Notes: a model not told the origin generated them from the letters alone. DNA of 64,000 nt from JALZHR01 sp036388475 (GCA_036388475.1 DASVRT010000077.1:1-64000), one strand, 5' to 3'. Counted from the first letter of the stretch, positions 34,013 through 43,267 are shown. A program made the numbers and translations.

Positions 34013-35056
34013 ATGTTAGCAGCACGCGGATACGCGACCAGTTCGCCGGAGTCGAAATTTGAGCCGTTCAGCTTTGAAAGGCGCGATGTCGGGGCGAAAG
34101 ACGTTCTTATCGAGATTCTTTTCACCGGAATTTGTCATTCCGATATTCACCAGGCAAGAGACGAGTGGGGCGGCTCGATTTACCCGATGGTGCCCGGTCA
34201 CGAAATCGTCGGGCGCGTCGCGCAAGTCGGCGCGGAAGTCACGAAATTTAAAGAAGGCGACATCGCCGGCGTCGGCTGCTTTGTCGATTCGTGCCGGACG
34301 TGCGCGAGCTGCGCGGACGGCTTCGAGCAATTCTGCCTGGTTCACTGCTCTTCAACCTACAACTCGACCGAGATGGATAAAAAAACGCCGACTTACGGCG
34401 GATATTCCAACCGAATCGTCGTGGACGAAGCTTACACGCTCAAAATTTCGCCCGAACAATCGCTCGCCAATGTCGCGCCGCTGCTCTGCGCGGGCATTAC
34501 GACTTATTCGCCGCTCAAGCGTTTTAAGGTCGCGGCGGGACAGAAGGTCGGCGTGGTCGGCTTGGGCGGTTTGGGACATATGGGCGTGAAAATCGCCGCT
34601 TCGATGGGCGCGGAGGTGACGGTTTTCAGCACGTCGCCGTCGAAAGAACAGGACGCGCGCAAACTGGGCGCACATAATTTCGTCGTCACGCGCGAGCCGG
34701 AAAATATGAAGGCGCTCGCCGGGCAGTATGATTTTATCCTCGACACCGTCAGCGCGCCGCACGATTTAAATATGTATCTCAGCCTTTTGCGTGTGCGGGG
34801 CGCGATGGTGCTGGTCGGCGCGCCGGAAAAACCTCTGGACGTGCACGCTTTTTCCATTATCGGAGGAAATCGTACACTTGCCGGCTCGATGATCGGCGGC
34901 ATCGCCGAAACGCAGGAAATGCTCGACTACTGCGCGGCGAATAACATCGTTTCGGATGTCGAGATAATTCCGATTCAGCAGATTGAAGAAGCTTACGAGC
35001 GAACGATTAAAGCCGACGTCCGCTATCGTTTCGTGATTGATATGCAGACGCTTTAA
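34013..35056 (+). CDS. Zinc-dependent NAD(P) alcohol dehydrogenase (cinnamyl/YahK type)
   Basis: 347 residues. Catalytic zinc ligands C41 (GICHSD), H63 and E64 (GHEIVGRV); structural zinc C94, C97, C100, C108. The dinucleotide fold carries GLGGLGHMGVKIA. The match is to the YahK/cinnamyl-alcohol dehydrogenase subfamily, which reduces aldehydes with NADPH. Ribosome site GAGAGGG precedes the ATG. An SDR gene follows after 19 bases. Confidence 0.94.
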   Translation: MLAARGYATSSPESKFEPFSFERRDVGAKDVLIEILFTGICHSDIHQARDEWGGSIYPMVPGHEIVGRVAQVGAEVTKFKEGDIAGVGCFVDSCRTCASCADGFEQFCLVHCSSTYNSTEMDKKTPTYGGYSNRIVVDEAYTLKISPEQSLANVAPLLCAGITTYSPLKRFKVAAGQKVGVVGLGGLGHMGVKIAASMGAEVTVFSTSPSKEQDARKLGAHNFVVTREPENMKALAGQYDFILDTVSAPHDLNMYLSLLRVRGAMVLVGAPEKPLDVHAFSIIGGNRTLAGSMIGGIAETQEMLDYCAANNIVSDVEIIPIQQIEEAYERTIKADVRYRFVIDMQTL

Positions 35057-35075
35057 AGTGGCAAGTGGAAAACCT

Positions 35076-35816
35076 ATGGAATTATCCGGCAACACAATCT
35101 TAATCACCGGCGGCGCGTCGGGCATCGGCTACGCTTTTGCCGAGCGTTTTCTCGCGGCGGGCAGCGAAGTCGTCATTTGCGGGCGGCGCGAAGACAAATT
35201 GCAGGAAGCGAAAGCGAAACATCCGGAATTTCATACGCGCGTCTGCGACGTTTCGGACGCAGCCGAGCGCGCGGCGTTATTCGATTGGGCGACCGGCGAG
35301 TTTCCGCGTTTGAACGTGCTGGTCAACAACGCCGGAATTCAGCGCCGCGTAAATTTATCGGAAAGCGAAGACTGGCGGCGGACGCGCAGCGAGATTGCGA
35401 TTAATTTCGACGCGCCCGTTCATCTCGCGCGCCTTTTTATTCCGCATTTGCTCAAACGGGAACGTCCGGCAATTATCAACGTCACGTCCGGTTTATCGTT
35501 CGTGCCGCTGGCAAACGTGCCGGTTTACTGCGCGACCAAAGCGGCTCTGCATTCTTTTACCCTGTCGCTCCGGCAGCAGCTTTCCGAAACGCCGATTTCG
35601 GTCATCGAAGTCGCGCCGCCCGCCGTCGATACGGATTTGGGCGGCGTCGGTCTGCACACTTTCGGCGTTCCGCTCGACGAATTCGCCGGCGCGGTTTTCC
35701 AAAGACTGCCGCAGGGCGAAACGGAAATCGCTTACGGCACGGCGCAGAAAGCGAGCCGCGCTTCACGCGAGGAACTGGACGAAATGTTTAAATTTATGAA
35801 TCAGGCTTTTAAATAA
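35076..35816 (+). CDS. Short-chain dehydrogenase/reductase (DltE-like)
   Basis: 246 residues from ATG 35076 (MELSGNTILITGGASGIG). Cofactor motif TGGASGIG, NNAG at about 85, catalytic Ser in NVTSGLSF, and YCATK with catalytic Tyr and Lys. The Arg pair in CGRREDK suggests NADP use. Most like DltE-type SDRs of unknown substrate. It probably shares a transcript with the alcohol dehydrogenase and may act on related aldehydes or ketones. Confidence 0.92.
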   Translation: MELSGNTILITGGASGIGYAFAERFLAAGSEVVICGRREDKLQEAKAKHPEFHTRVCDVSDAAERAALFDWATGEFPRLNVLVNNAGIQRRVNLSESEDWRRTRSEIAINFDAPVHLARLFIPHLLKRERPAIINVTSGLSFVPLANVPVYCATKAALHSFTLSLRQQLSETPISVIEVAPPAVDTDLGGVGLHTFGVPLDEFAGAVFQRLPQGETEIAYGTAQKASRASREELDEMFKFMNQAFK

Positions 35817-35827
35817 ACCGGATTAAA

Positions 35828-36487
35828 TTACACTTTGACGGCGTAAGGAATGACGTAAATCGCGATTGCCAGAAAATGGCAGATGCTTCCGGCGAGCACG
35901 AAAAGATGCCAGATAGCGTGATTGTGCGGCAGACGATTCCAGGCGAAAAAAATCACGCCCACCGAATAAGCGATTCCGCCCGCGACAATCAAGGCAATCG
36001 GCATCAAGCCCAGAGCGGCAAACAACGGCTGAACCGCGATAACTCCGATCCAGCCCATCAGAAGATAAGAGAAAACCGACACAATCATAAATCTTTTACC
36101 GAAAAAAACTTTCAGCAAAATGCCGGCGACGGCAAAAGCCCAGACGAAAGCAAGCAAACCGTGTCCGAAAGCGCCGCGCAAAACTATTAAAGTAAGCGGA
36201 GTGTAGCTGCCGGCAATCAGGAGATAAATACAGCAATGGTCAATGATTTGGAGCGTTTGTTTGAGCTTCGGCGAAGTCGCGCCGTGATAAAAGGTCGAAG
36301 CGGCATACAAAATAACCAGCGACGAGCCGTAAACGATACTGCCGGTGATGTGCCAGACGTCGCCGTTGACGCTCGCCAGCGAAACCAGAATAATAAATCC
36401 GATGATGCTCAGTAATAATCCGAAACCGTGCGTGACGGTGTTGGCGATTTCTTCGATTGGCGCTGTCAGGAATCGGGCTTTTATCAT
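35828..36487 (-). CDS. trhA: TrhA/hemolysin III family membrane protein (PAQR)
   Basis: 219 residues with seven hydrophobic segments. Diagnostic residues are ANTVTHGFGLLLSI, STFYHGATSPKLKQTLQIIDHCCIYLLIAGSYTP and NHAIWHLFVLAGSICHF. The His/Asp/Ser set corresponds to the metal site of the PAQR/CREST superfamily. Bacterial members affect membrane fluidity. It starts 18 bases after the malic enzyme stop on the same strand. Confidence 0.92.
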   Translation of the reverse strand: MIKARFLTAPIEEIANTVTHGFGLLLSIIGFIILVSLASVNGDVWHITGSIVYGSSLVILYAASTFYHGATSPKLKQTLQIIDHCCIYLLIAGSYTPLTLIVLRGAFGHGLLAFVWAFAVAGILLKVFFGKRFMIVSVFSYLLMGWIGVIAVQPLFAALGLMPIALIVAGGIAYSVGVIFFAWNRLPHNHAIWHLFVLAGSICHFLAIAIYVIPYAVKV

Positions 36488-36505
36488 TATTGCTTGGTTT
36501 GATGC

Positions 36506-37945
36506 TTAAAACTTCGATTCGCTGTCCGTTCTTTCGCGCCGCGCCACGCCCGTCTGATACGCCGCTTCTTCGACTCGCGCCGCGACCGCTTCGCCGACGC
36601 GTTTATCGAACACGGACGGGATAATGTAATCGGCGTAAAGCTCGTCGGGCGTGATGATTTCGGCAATCGCGTGCGCGGCGGCAACCTTCATTTCCTCGTT
36701 GATGCGCGAGGCGCGGCAGTTCAGAGCGCCGCGAAAGATGCCCGGAAAGCAGAGAACGTTATTAATCTGGTTCGGGTAATCGCTTCTGCCCGTCGCCATC
36801 ACCGCGACGTGACCGGCGGCGTCTTCGGGCATAATTTCGGGAATCGGGTTTGCCATCGCAAAAACAATCGGGTCTTTCGCCATATTTTCGAGGTCCTGCG
36901 CGTCAATCACGCCCGGCACCGACAAGCCGAAGAAAACGTCCGCGCCGCGGATTACGTCGTGAATCGAGCCTTTTTCCTTGTTCGGATTTGTGTTTCTGGA
37001 ATACCAATCCTTGACCCAGTTCATATTTTCGCGGCGACCTTCGTAAATCGCGCCCGACTGGTCGCAGCCGACGATATTTTTGACGCCCGCCGCCTGGACG
37101 ATTTTCGTGCAGGCGACGCCCGCCGCGCCGACGCCGTTGACGACCAGCTTGATGTCTTCCACCTTTTTGCCGACGATTTTCAGCGCGTTGATAAGCGCGG
37201 CGAGAACGACGACGGCGGTTCCGTGCTGGTCGTCGTGAAAAACGGGAATGTCGAGCTCTTCTTTCAATCTGTCTTCGATTTCAAAACAGCGCGGCGCGGA
37301 AATGTCCTCTAAGTTAATGCCGCCGAAAGCGACCGCGATATTTTTGATGGTCTGGACAATCTCGTGCGGGTCTTTCGTGTTCAGGCAAATCGGGAAAGCA
37401 TCGACGCCGCCGAATTCTTTAAATAATTGACATTTTCCTTCCATTACCGGCATCGCCGCCGCCGCGCCGATGTCGCCCAAGCCCAAAACCGCCGTGCCGT
37501 CGGAAACGACCGCGACCGTGTTTCTTTTGATGGTTAAGGTGTAGGCTTTTTCCGGGTCTTTGTGAATCGCTTCGCAGACGCGGGCGACGCCCGGCGTGTA
37601 TGCCATCGACAAATCGGCGCGCGTTTTTAGAGGGACTTTTGAAACCATCTCGATTTTGCCGCCGAGATGCATCAGAAAAGTGCGGTCGGACGTATTGACG
37701 ATTTCCACGCCGTCGATGTTCGTCAGAGCGCCTACGATTTCCTCGTCGTGTTTTTCGCTGGAAGCGTTGACCGTGATGTCGCGGACGAGAAAATCCTTGC
37801 CGACGCTGACGATGTCAATCGCTTCGATGTCGCCGCCGACGCGCCCGATGGCGGTCGTGATTTCGCCTAATTTGCCCGGCTTGTTCTGAATTTTGACGCG
37901 CAGCGTGACGCTGTAGCTGGCGTTCGGAGTTGGATTATTCGACAT
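36506..37945 (-). CDS. NAD(P)-dependent malic enzyme with N-terminal ACT domain
   Basis: 479 residues. An ACT regulatory domain at about 8-85 (VKIQNKPGKLGEITTAIGRVGGDIEAIDIV) precedes the malic core: YTPGVARVCEAI, GDIGAAAAMPVMEGK with the metal region FHDDQHGTAVVV, and dinucleotide motif VNGVGAAGVACTKI. It converts malate to pyruvate and CO2. The ACT domain suggests control by a small effector such as an amino acid. The branch resembles archaeal/firmicute malic enzymes. NAD versus NADP use is not determined. Confidence 0.93.
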   Translation of the reverse strand: MSNNPTPNASYSVTLRVKIQNKPGKLGEITTAIGRVGGDIEAIDIVSVGKDFLVRDITVNASSEKHDEEIVGALTNIDGVEIVNTSDRTFLMHLGGKIEMVSKVPLKTRADLSMAYTPGVARVCEAIHKDPEKAYTLTIKRNTVAVVSDGTAVLGLGDIGAAAAMPVMEGKCQLFKEFGGVDAFPICLNTKDPHEIVQTIKNIAVAFGGINLEDISAPRCFEIEDRLKEELDIPVFHDDQHGTAVVVLAALINALKIVGKKVEDIKLVVNGVGAAGVACTKIVQAAGVKNIVGCDQSGAIYEGRRENMNWVKDWYSRNTNPNKEKGSIHDVIRGADVFFGLSVPGVIDAQDLENMAKDPIVFAMANPIPEIMPEDAAGHVAVMATGRSDYPNQINNVLCFPGIFRGALNCRASRINEEMKVAAAHAIAEIITPDELYADYIIPSVFDKRVGEAVAARVEEAAYQTGVARRERTDSESKF

Positions 37946-37984
37946 TCAAAAAGATTAGCGTTTTGAATGCGTTCGCGCAACAGT

Positions 37985-38719
37985 TTAATGACTGCCTTTG
38001 AGTAAAAATAAAAGATAAACCGCGCCTTCGAGCATCGCCTGCGAGAGCAGCGTGCATAAAAATATCGTCGCGAAAACCTGCAACGCGCCGACCAGCCGGT
38101 TTTTCGGCTTGAAAAATTGCCAGTAAGCCCATATCCAGAACGGGAACTTTAAAAGTAAATTCAAAACCAATAAAATTTGCGTTTTACCTTGCGTAAAATT
38201 AATGGCGGCGACGCTGTAAACGACTACATCGCCGATGATAAGCTGCGCGGTGATAAACGCGCTTAAAACCAGATGCTCGGCAAAATTAAAACCGGAGCGG
38301 TAAAAAATCAAAAACGAACTCAGCGACATCGGCAAAATCATCGCCACGATAAGCACTTTATAATAATTGGCGACCAGGTAAGCGCCGGCGGATTTTAAAT
38401 CGGTAATTTCCTTTTTGGCGGCGGTCGCATCGCTGACGAAATGATTTATCACGATAAAGATGCCGCACCAAATCAGCAGATACAAAAACGGGCTGAAATA
38501 AATTTTGCGCCTGCCTTCGACGTATTCGCGCATCATTTTGCCGGGACGCAGGCAGAGGTTTTTCAGAGTGTAAAAAAATCCGCCGTCAACGTGAAAAATG
38601 CTGTGCGGGATTTCGTGCAGCCATTCGTGCATCGTAAAACGGTGAGTCGCGGCTTTCTGCCCGCATTCGTTGCAGAAATTTCCCTCGAACGCGTTGGAGC
38701 AATTTAAACAGGTCGTCAT
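37985..38719 (-). CDS. DUF3667 family membrane protein
   Basis: 244 residues. An N-terminal zinc ribbon (C4-x2-C7, C16-x2-C19) is followed by the family phrase FTMHEWLHEIPHSIFHVDGGFFYTLKNLCLRPGKMMREY. Then come four to five membrane segments (from YLLIWCGIFIVINHF on). Function unknown. Ends near 37985 and is followed by the malic enzyme gene 39 bases later on the same strand. Confidence 0.88.
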   Translation of the reverse strand: MTTCLNCSNAFEGNFCNECGQKAATHRFTMHEWLHEIPHSIFHVDGGFFYTLKNLCLRPGKMMREYVEGRRKIYFSPFLYLLIWCGIFIVINHFVSDATAAKKEITDLKSAGAYLVANYYKVLIVAMILPMSLSSFLIFYRSGFNFAEHLVLSAFITAQLIIGDVVVYSVAAINFTQGKTQILLVLNLLLKFPFWIWAYWQFFKPKNRLVGALQVFATIFLCTLLSQAMLEGAVYLLFLLKGSH

Positions 38720-38787
38720 ATCGGTTTTGAAAGGATAGAAATTTGTTTCTCCAGATTACTTGAAAACGAAACGTAATTCCAGACGTT

Positions 38788-39408
38788 TCAGCTAAACGGG
38801 CGCAAAAGTCCGTGCAGGATGCCGTGAATCGAAACTTTATCCGCCGAGAGCCGAATCGTTTGATAATTCCGGTTCGCCGGACGCAATTCGATGTTGGCGC
38901 CGTCGCGATAAAAGCGTTTGAGGACGACGCGGTTTTCGGCTTGCGCGACGACAATCGCGCCGTCGCGGGCAAACGCGCGTTTTTCAATCAGCGCGATGTC
39001 GCCCTCGCAGATGTGCTCGTCGAGCATCGCTTCATTCGGCACTCTGAAAGCGCGGATTCTTTCCGGCTCGTAATAGCCGAGCAGAAATTTCGGCACGAAA
39101 ATCGGCTCCTGCTCCCAGTTTTCACGGAAGCTTTCGGCGGCGTCGGAAATTTCCAGCCAGTCGATTTCGCAGACGGCTTCGTTGACGAGATTTTCCGCGC
39201 GCAGCTCCAATCCGAAACTGCCGTCCTCGCGCCGCCTTTGCAGGATTCCTTGTTTTTCCATCGCGGCGATGTGCTTGGCAATCGCCGATTTCGAGGCGAT
39301 TTTAAATTTGCGGGCAATCTGCTGGTACGACGGGATATGCCCGCGCTCGTTGATAAACTCGGTGATAAAATCCAGAATCTCGCGCTGACGTCGGGTGCGT
39401 GGCTGCAT
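38788..39408 (-). CDS. lexA: LexA-like repressor lacking the catalytic serine
   Basis: 206 residues. The N-terminal winged helix (TRRQREILDFITEFINERGHIPSYQQIARKF) and C-terminal peptidase-like domain fit LexA. The S24 active-site Ser, normally in GxSM, is replaced: VPNEAMLDEHICEGD places Ala127 there. Lys164 (VVLKRF) is kept. The usual Ala-Gly scissile pair is not seen; DAAESF occupies its place. So it should not self-cleave and may be a constitutive or differently released repressor; see findings. Targets unknown. Confidence 0.85.
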   Translation of the reverse strand: MQPRTRRQREILDFITEFINERGHIPSYQQIARKFKIASKSAIAKHIAAMEKQGILQRRREDGSFGLELRAENLVNEAVCEIDWLEISDAAESFRENWEQEPIFVPKFLLGYYEPERIRAFRVPNEAMLDEHICEGDIALIEKRAFARDGAIVVAQAENRVVLKRFYRDGANIELRPANRNYQTIRLSADKVSIHGILHGLLRPFS

Positions 39409-39616
39409 GTGGGAAATATTAATTAATAGCAGGGCGAAAGTCTATCAAAATTTGTCGAATTTCCTTACTAAGTTAATAATTCCTGCCCGGCGTATTTTGA
39501 AGCTCACGATTTCTCGATAATCAGAAACGTAAAGTGAAACTTTTCCCGAAAATTGTTAATTATTAGTGAACTAAATCGAAATTATGCTCAACCCTAAAAT
39601 AGGGAGAAAACTTTAA

Positions 39617-40182
39617 ATGAAACGAGCTACGCTTAAATTAGTGATTGTCTTAGCGACAATTTTGATTGCGTCACAATTAACTTTCGCTCAGGAAAAAAGA
39701 CCGTCAACAATGTAAAGCCGATACCAATTGATAGGCTAAGTGAGGAAATCCTGCCGCTTCCTTCAAATTCTTCTCTATCTCCGGCAAAGTTTTTTGATAT
39801 GAAGGTAAATTCCATCTCACAAATTACAATTAATCTTTATGATGAAAGTAAAACGAGATTATCGACAATTATCGTCACGGAAGACGTAATCAAAAAAACT
39901 TTTGAATATAAGATTTCAAGCCCAAACTCTGAGATTGAATGGGTAAGAATAAATAATGAAGTTAAAGACGGAAAAAGCATTGCCAGTGCTCTATCTTCAT
40001 CTGAAAAAAGTATGAAAATACTAATGCTGATTGGAAAAGAAGCCGCCGGCTGTCAGTCGAAAAATCCTTTAACGGAACTTGAAGTTATCGACGCAAACGG
40101 AGTCGCCAGAAAATTCTCTCAAAATATTCAAACCAAAGAGCAGAAAGAGGAAATTCAATCATTTCTCAAGCAAATTGAGTGA
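39617..40182 (+). pseudogene. Secreted hypothetical protein, split by a frameshift in a poly-A run
   Basis: ATG 39617 has a ribosome site AGGGAG and a signal peptide (MKRATLKLVIVLATILIASQ, cleaved after TFA). The frame stops at 39715, but one extra A in the A6 run (39693-39698) joins it to the downstream frame: QEKKTVNNVKPIPIDRLSEE, ending at 40182, about 188 residues. The mature part has beta-rich text (ISQITINLYDESKTRLST) and one Cys. No family recognised. CCCTA-AAA-TAGGG at 39592-39604 could mask the ribosome site. Together with two tiny genes downstream it forms an AT-rich cassette between lexA and pilT. Confidence 0.6.
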
Positions 40183-40305
40183 GAACTTTACAATACTCCG
40201 CAATTAAAGATTTTGCGCGAAGTCATACTCTCTTTGCACAAACTGCAAATTGCCGTCGGGGTAGACTCAGCCAAACAAATTAAAAAAGTTCAGGGATAAG
40301 ATAAT

Positions 40306-40497
40306 ATGGCACCTGCACCCGGCGGAACCCCTAATTGCAGCGTTTATTGCATAAGAATAGTTACAATCTCTCCTATATTTGCCTGTAATGATGATACTCT
40401 TAACTGTAGCAGTTGCGGAGTTGACGGCATCTATTTTATCGGAGGTTGTGTGCTAAACGCTGTTTGTGTTCTCAGTTGCGGTTCATTCTGGTCGTAA
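40306..40497 (+). CDS. Cys-rich hydrophobic peptide, 63 residues
   Basis: Ribosome site AGGGATAAG precedes the ATG. Eight cysteines (C11, C15, C27, C34, C37, C48, C54, C58) in an otherwise hydrophobic, nearly uncharged sequence that begins with APAPGGTPN and ends with SCGSFWS. No signal peptide and no leader resembling a known RiPP class. An exported disulfide-rich peptide, metal-binding peptide or modified peptide precursor are all possible. It is followed 25 bases later by a mini membrane protein. Confidence 0.55.
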   Translation: MAPAPGGTPNCSVYCIRIVTISPIFACNDDTLNCSSCGVDGIYFIGGCVLNAVCVLSCGSFWS

Positions 40498-40522
40498 AAG
40501 GTTTTGAAAGGATGGTTTTATA

Positions 40523-40651
40523 ATGAAAAATAATTTCACTTTCAAAAGGGAAGCAAAATGGCTGCTAATTATTGTTTTGTTCTTTCCGGTCGTCGGAATC
40601 CTGATTGGTTTAATAATCTGGATTTGGAGATTTCTCGGCGGAAATATCTGA
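40523..40651 (+). CDS. Mini membrane protein, 42 residues
   Basis: MKNNFTFKREAKW then one long hydrophobic segment (residues 14-35) and a short tail ending RFLGGNI. A ribosome site (AAAGGATGG) lies ahead of the ATG and a strong terminator follows. It is below usual ORF cut-offs. The topology is like small holin-, toxin- or transporter-accessory peptides, but nothing specific can be said. Confidence 0.55.
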   Translation: MKNNFTFKREAKWLLIIVLFFPVVGILIGLIIWIWRFLGGNI

Positions 40652-40663
40652 AAGACGATTTAA

Positions 40664-40711
40664 AATAAAGAAAGCGGACTGATTTTATAAAATCAGTCCG
40701 CTTTCTTTATT
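40664..40711 (+). terminator. Rho-independent terminator, 23-bp arms
   Basis: 40664-40686 is exactly complementary to 40689-40711 (AATAAAGAAAGCGGACTGAT core) around a 2-base turn. It closes the small-peptide cassette ahead of pilT. Confidence 0.92.
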
Positions 40712-40853
40712 TATTGCGGTTTCGTTATCGGCTCTAAAATAATGATTGACGCGGGCGGTTTATCACGGTTAAAATCTTTTAGGCAGTTTGGCATTTCTTG
40801 TCCAAACGTTTAAAATCTGTCCCAACCCTTTGGAAAGTTTCTATTCTTCTTGT

Positions 40854-42008
40854 ATGCCGACCAGAATTGATGATTTATTGCGGATGGCAATGAGCTTTGG
40901 CGCATCGGACCTGCACCTCAGAGCCGGTTCTTTTCCCGTGATTCGCGTCAGCGGCGAGCTGCGTCCCGTTTCGGGCGTCTCGCGGCTGGCGCAGGAAGAA
41001 ACGCTGGAAATGGCTTTTTCGATGATGTCGAATCGCCAGAAACAGCATTTTAAGGAAGCTTACGAAGTCGACATCGGTTACAGCGTCTCGGGCTTGGGCA
41101 GATTTCGCGTCAATATTTTCCAGCAGCGCGGCTCGGTCGGCATCGTCGCGCGCGTCATTCCCGACACGATTCGCAATTTCGCCGAGCTCGGACTGCCGCC
41201 GGTTCTATCGAAAATCGCCGAAGAAAATCGCGGCTTGATTCTAGTCACCGGAACGACCGGTTCTGGAAAATCGACGACGCTCGCCGCCGTCGTCGATTAC
41301 ATCAACCAGATGCGAAACTCGCACATCGTGACGGTCGAAGACCCGATCGAGTTTCTGCATAAAGACAAAAAATCTTTCGTTACGCAGCGCGAAGTCGATG
41401 TCGATACGCGCAATTTTGCGGAAGCCTTACGCGGCTCGCTCCGCCAAGACCCGGACGTGATTCTGGTCGGCGAAATGCGCGACCTCGAAACGATTGAAAC
41501 CGCCTTAGTCGCCGCCGAAACCGGACATTTGGTGCTTTCGACGCTTCACACGCTCGACGCTTCGGAAACGATTGCGCGCATCATCTCGGCTTTTCCGCCG
41601 TTTCAGCAAAAATCAATCCGCATCCAGCTTGCCGGACTTTTAAAAGCCGTCGTTTCGCAGCGCCTGATGAAGGAAGCGAACGGCAAAGGCAGAGTTCCGG
41701 CGGTCGAAGTTCTGGTTTCGACGCCGCTGATTCGCGACTACATCCTGAACGAAGAAAAAACTTCGCAAGTCCGCGACGCCATCTCGGCGGGAACTTCGCA
41801 ATACGGAATGCAGACGTTCGACCAATCCCTGTTTTATCTTTACCAATCCGGTCTGGTCACGCTCGAAGAAGCCCTGCGCGGCTCGACCAACCCGGACGAA
41901 TTCCGTCTCCGACTCGCCGGAATCCAGAGCACGACGACGCTTGCCAGAGAAGATATGGAACGCCAGAGCGGCGTCGGCAAAGTCAATGATTTGATTTCGC
42001 GAATATAA
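40854..42008 (+). CDS. pilT: Type IV pilus retraction ATPase PilT
   Basis: 384 residues from ATG 40854 (MPTRIDDLLRMAMSFGASDLHLRAG). Walker A GTTGSGKST, Asp box VTVEDPIEFLH, Walker B ILVGEMRDLET, and His box HLVLSTLHT are all present. The C-terminal region (RDAISAGTSQYGMQTFDQSL) fits PilT. The hexameric motor disassembles pilin to retract the pilus, driving twitching motility and DNA uptake. No other pil gene is adjacent. Confidence 0.92.
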   Translation: MPTRIDDLLRMAMSFGASDLHLRAGSFPVIRVSGELRPVSGVSRLAQEETLEMAFSMMSNRQKQHFKEAYEVDIGYSVSGLGRFRVNIFQQRGSVGIVARVIPDTIRNFAELGLPPVLSKIAEENRGLILVTGTTGSGKSTTLAAVVDYINQMRNSHIVTVEDPIEFLHKDKKSFVTQREVDVDTRNFAEALRGSLRQDPDVILVGEMRDLETIETALVAAETGHLVLSTLHTLDASETIARIISAFPPFQQKSIRIQLAGLLKAVVSQRLMKEANGKGRVPAVEVLVSTPLIRDYILNEEKTSQVRDAISAGTSQYGMQTFDQSLFYLYQSGLVTLEEALRGSTNPDEFRLRLAGIQSTTTLAREDMERQSGVGKVNDLISRI

Positions 42009-42111
42009 CTGCCCGCCGAACTTACTTAATAATTTCAGCCCACATTTCATAAATTTTCCCATTTAAAATTCCAGCCTGAAAATACTTCCATAACCCAGGA
42101 GAAAATAATAA

Positions 42112-43257
42112 ATGAACGTCTCGCTCGGCGTGCGGTTAGCGTCTTTAATTTTGCTGATTGGCTCGACCTCAGCCTGTCTGAATCCTTTTCCGCCGCTTCA
42201 AAGACCGCGAATTGAACGCGGACAATCTCAACCCGTAAGCCAAATACCGGCACAACCAAAATGGGAACACAAAAAATCGGTGCAGAATCCCGTGCCGGTA
42301 AACTTTGACGTCAGCACCGAGACGGGCAAAGTTATGAACGACGCTTTTAATGCGTTAGCTAAAGAAGATTTTCAATGGCTCGAACAGGAAGCCGGCAAAG
42401 CGAGAAGAGAAAAAGAAAGACTCTTCGGCGGCTACTGGAAAATAGCCAATATGTATTTCGGGCTTTCCGGTCCGTCGATTGCTGCCGATGAAGAATGGAA
42501 AAAACATTTCGAGAGATTGAATCGCTGGAAAGAAAAATTTCCCGAATCGATAACCGCGCGCGTCGCTCTCGCCGAATCCTGGATTGATTATGCCTGGCAA
42601 GCCAGAGGCGGCGGTTTCGCTTATACCGTTACCGATGAAGGGCGGCGGCTTTTTAATGAAAGAATAAATTTTGCCGAGAAAGAATTGTTCGAAGCGAAAA
42701 GCCTTGAGCAGCGTTGTCCGCATTGGTTTGCCTCGCTGATGGTGGTCGGGCGAACGCAGGGCTGGGATTTGGAGGATTTTGACGGCGTTTATCAGGAAGC
42801 CGTTAAATTCGAGCCGCATTATTATTATTACGCTCTCGAAAAAGCGACCTATCTGTTCCCGCGCTGGCACGGTTCAATCGGCGACTGGGAAGCTTTCGTC
42901 GAACAGGCGGCAAACGAAGCGGGCGGGACGCAAGGAGAAATTCTTTATTATTTAGTCGTCTCGGATTACCTCAGGGATTACAGCGACGCGCCGTATGATA
43001 GAAGCAAATTGTCGATGCCGCGAGTCAATCAGGGATTTTATACATTGAAAAAAACTTACGGCGCGGACAACCAGCGCCTCAACGAATTTGCCAAATTCGC
43101 CTGCCGGATAAATGATTATCTGACGGCACACGAGGCTTTTGAGGAAATAGGCGGCAACTGGCTGGAAGGAACCTGGCGCTCAAAAGAATCGTTTGACCGC
43201 TATAAGTCGATGGCTGCTTTATCCAGAAAATTTTACGACCGGCAGAACCGGCGCTGA
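42112..43257 (+). CDS. DUF4034 lipoprotein
   Basis: 381 residues. A lipoprotein signal at 1-22 (LILLIGSTSAC, with Cys22). The mature protein is helical, TPR-like, with DUF4034 hallmarks: FERLNRWKEKFPESITARVALAESWIDYAWQARGGG and HYYYYALEKATYLFPRWHGSIGDW. Function unknown. Ribosome site CAGGAGA. It may be co-transcribed with pilT but ~100 bases separate them. Confidence 0.82.
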   Translation: MNVSLGVRLASLILLIGSTSACLNPFPPLQRPRIERGQSQPVSQIPAQPKWEHKKSVQNPVPVNFDVSTETGKVMNDAFNALAKEDFQWLEQEAGKARREKERLFGGYWKIANMYFGLSGPSIAADEEWKKHFERLNRWKEKFPESITARVALAESWIDYAWQARGGGFAYTVTDEGRRLFNERINFAEKELFEAKSLEQRCPHWFASLMVVGRTQGWDLEDFDGVYQEAVKFEPHYYYYALEKATYLFPRWHGSIGDWEAFVEQAANEAGGTQGEILYYLVVSDYLRDYSDAPYDRSKLSMPRVNQGFYTLKKTYGADNQRLNEFAKFACRINDYLTAHEAFEEIGGNWLEGTWRSKESFDRYKSMAALSRKFYDRQNRR

Positions 43258-43267
43258 TAATGCGCGT

